Shown piece after piece: positions 30,571 through 30,597 of a DNA stretch of 30,597 nucleotides. The position numbers and the translations under genes were made by a program. The notes under the pieces were generated by a model. It was not told the DNA's origin, made no database searches, and worked only from the letters and a program-made list of their open reading frames with translations. Position 1 is the stretch's first letter, and each line of letters begins with the position of its first letter. Source of the stretch: a virus. The stretch is taken from IMG/VR virus record IMGVR_UViG_3300043436_000707, positions 1 through 30,597 of that record; one strand, given 5' to 3'.

Positions 30571-30597
30571 TGATGTAATTGGTGTTCCAATTATTTC
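30551..30597 (+). CDS. Head-tail connector protein, N-terminal part (gene continues at window start)
   Basis: ATG 30551 opens a frame (MRQIKINDVIGVPIIS) that runs off the window end and, joined to base 1, continues in frame into the connector sequence at 2-322. It overlaps the previous gene by 20 bases. In longer relatives a VPIIS-like stretch (family: EPVSLAEAK) is followed by a helical domain before the SGxIxLPxxPV region. Here SDYSDSGFIDVPFGPV comes at once, so the helical domain is either absent or lost at the join. Confidence 0.7.
   Translation, partial: MRQIKINDVIGVPII

Noticed and set aside
1-30597. tRNA genes, CRISPR array, insertion sequence, integrase or repressor
   Set aside because: I saw no cloverleaf-like sequence, no regularly spaced repeats, no transposase or recombinase motifs and no divergent regulator gene. 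A tRNAscan or profile search could still find something I missed by eye.

Overview
The window reads as an almost complete genome of a lytic, long-tailed (siphovirus-type) phage that infects a member of the Bacteroidota. Every credible gene is on the + strand. The head module is HK97-like: PBSX-type large terminase, portal, MuF-type minor head protein, prohead protease and capsid. The tail module has a tail terminator, tail tube, tail assembly chaperones with a frameshift, and a tape measure. The host assignment is inference. It rests on low GC, A-rich leaders with almost no Shine-Dalgarno sequences, promoter boxes of the Bacteroidota type (TAnnTTTG, once with TTTG 19 bases upstream), a DUF4373-type initiator and an S74 fibre. 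I see no integrase, repressor, DNA polymerase, helicase, tRNA or CRISPR array, so the phage probably relies on the host replisome.

Layout. The two window ends fall in one gene, the head-tail connector (30551-30597 continuing at 1-322), so the sequence is a circular or circularly permuted genome cut inside that gene, possibly with a short piece missing. 1-1552: connector, head closure, gp10-like and tail terminator genes. 1554-2855: a lysis cassette (holin candidate, M15 endolysin, one-piece spanin) set inside the structural region. 2882-8820: a 1569-residue tail fibre with tandem modules and an S74 chaperone, then three small genes. 8820-14792: two tail-tube paralogues, tail chaperones joined by a predicted -1 frameshift at A AAA AAC, tape measure and a large tail-tip protein with a carbohydrate-binding-like insert. 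14793-16158: a metallophosphoesterase unit bounded by terminators. 16159-22823: the early region, with ERF recombinase, an SSB-like protein ending in DELPF, a small structured RNA, HNH protein, replication initiator with a candidate origin in its linker, VRR-NUC nuclease and many small unknowns. 22820-30570: ParB-methyltransferase fusion, small and large terminase, portal, MuF protein, protease, capsid and one small head-region gene.

How the parts work together. A promoter at 16097-16128 should drive the early genes for recombination, replication and modification. The packaging, head, tail and lysis genes then run in one direction around the circle. Late transcription is punctuated by hairpin terminators after the capsid, tail-tube and tail-chaperone genes, and promoter-like TATATTTG boxes lie at several of the same gaps, which suggests individual tuning of abundant proteins. 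The most unusual items are the RNA at 19105-19196, whose two hairpin loops are complementary over 7 bases, the frameshift site, and a near-identical promoter/operator element at 14911 and 28305.
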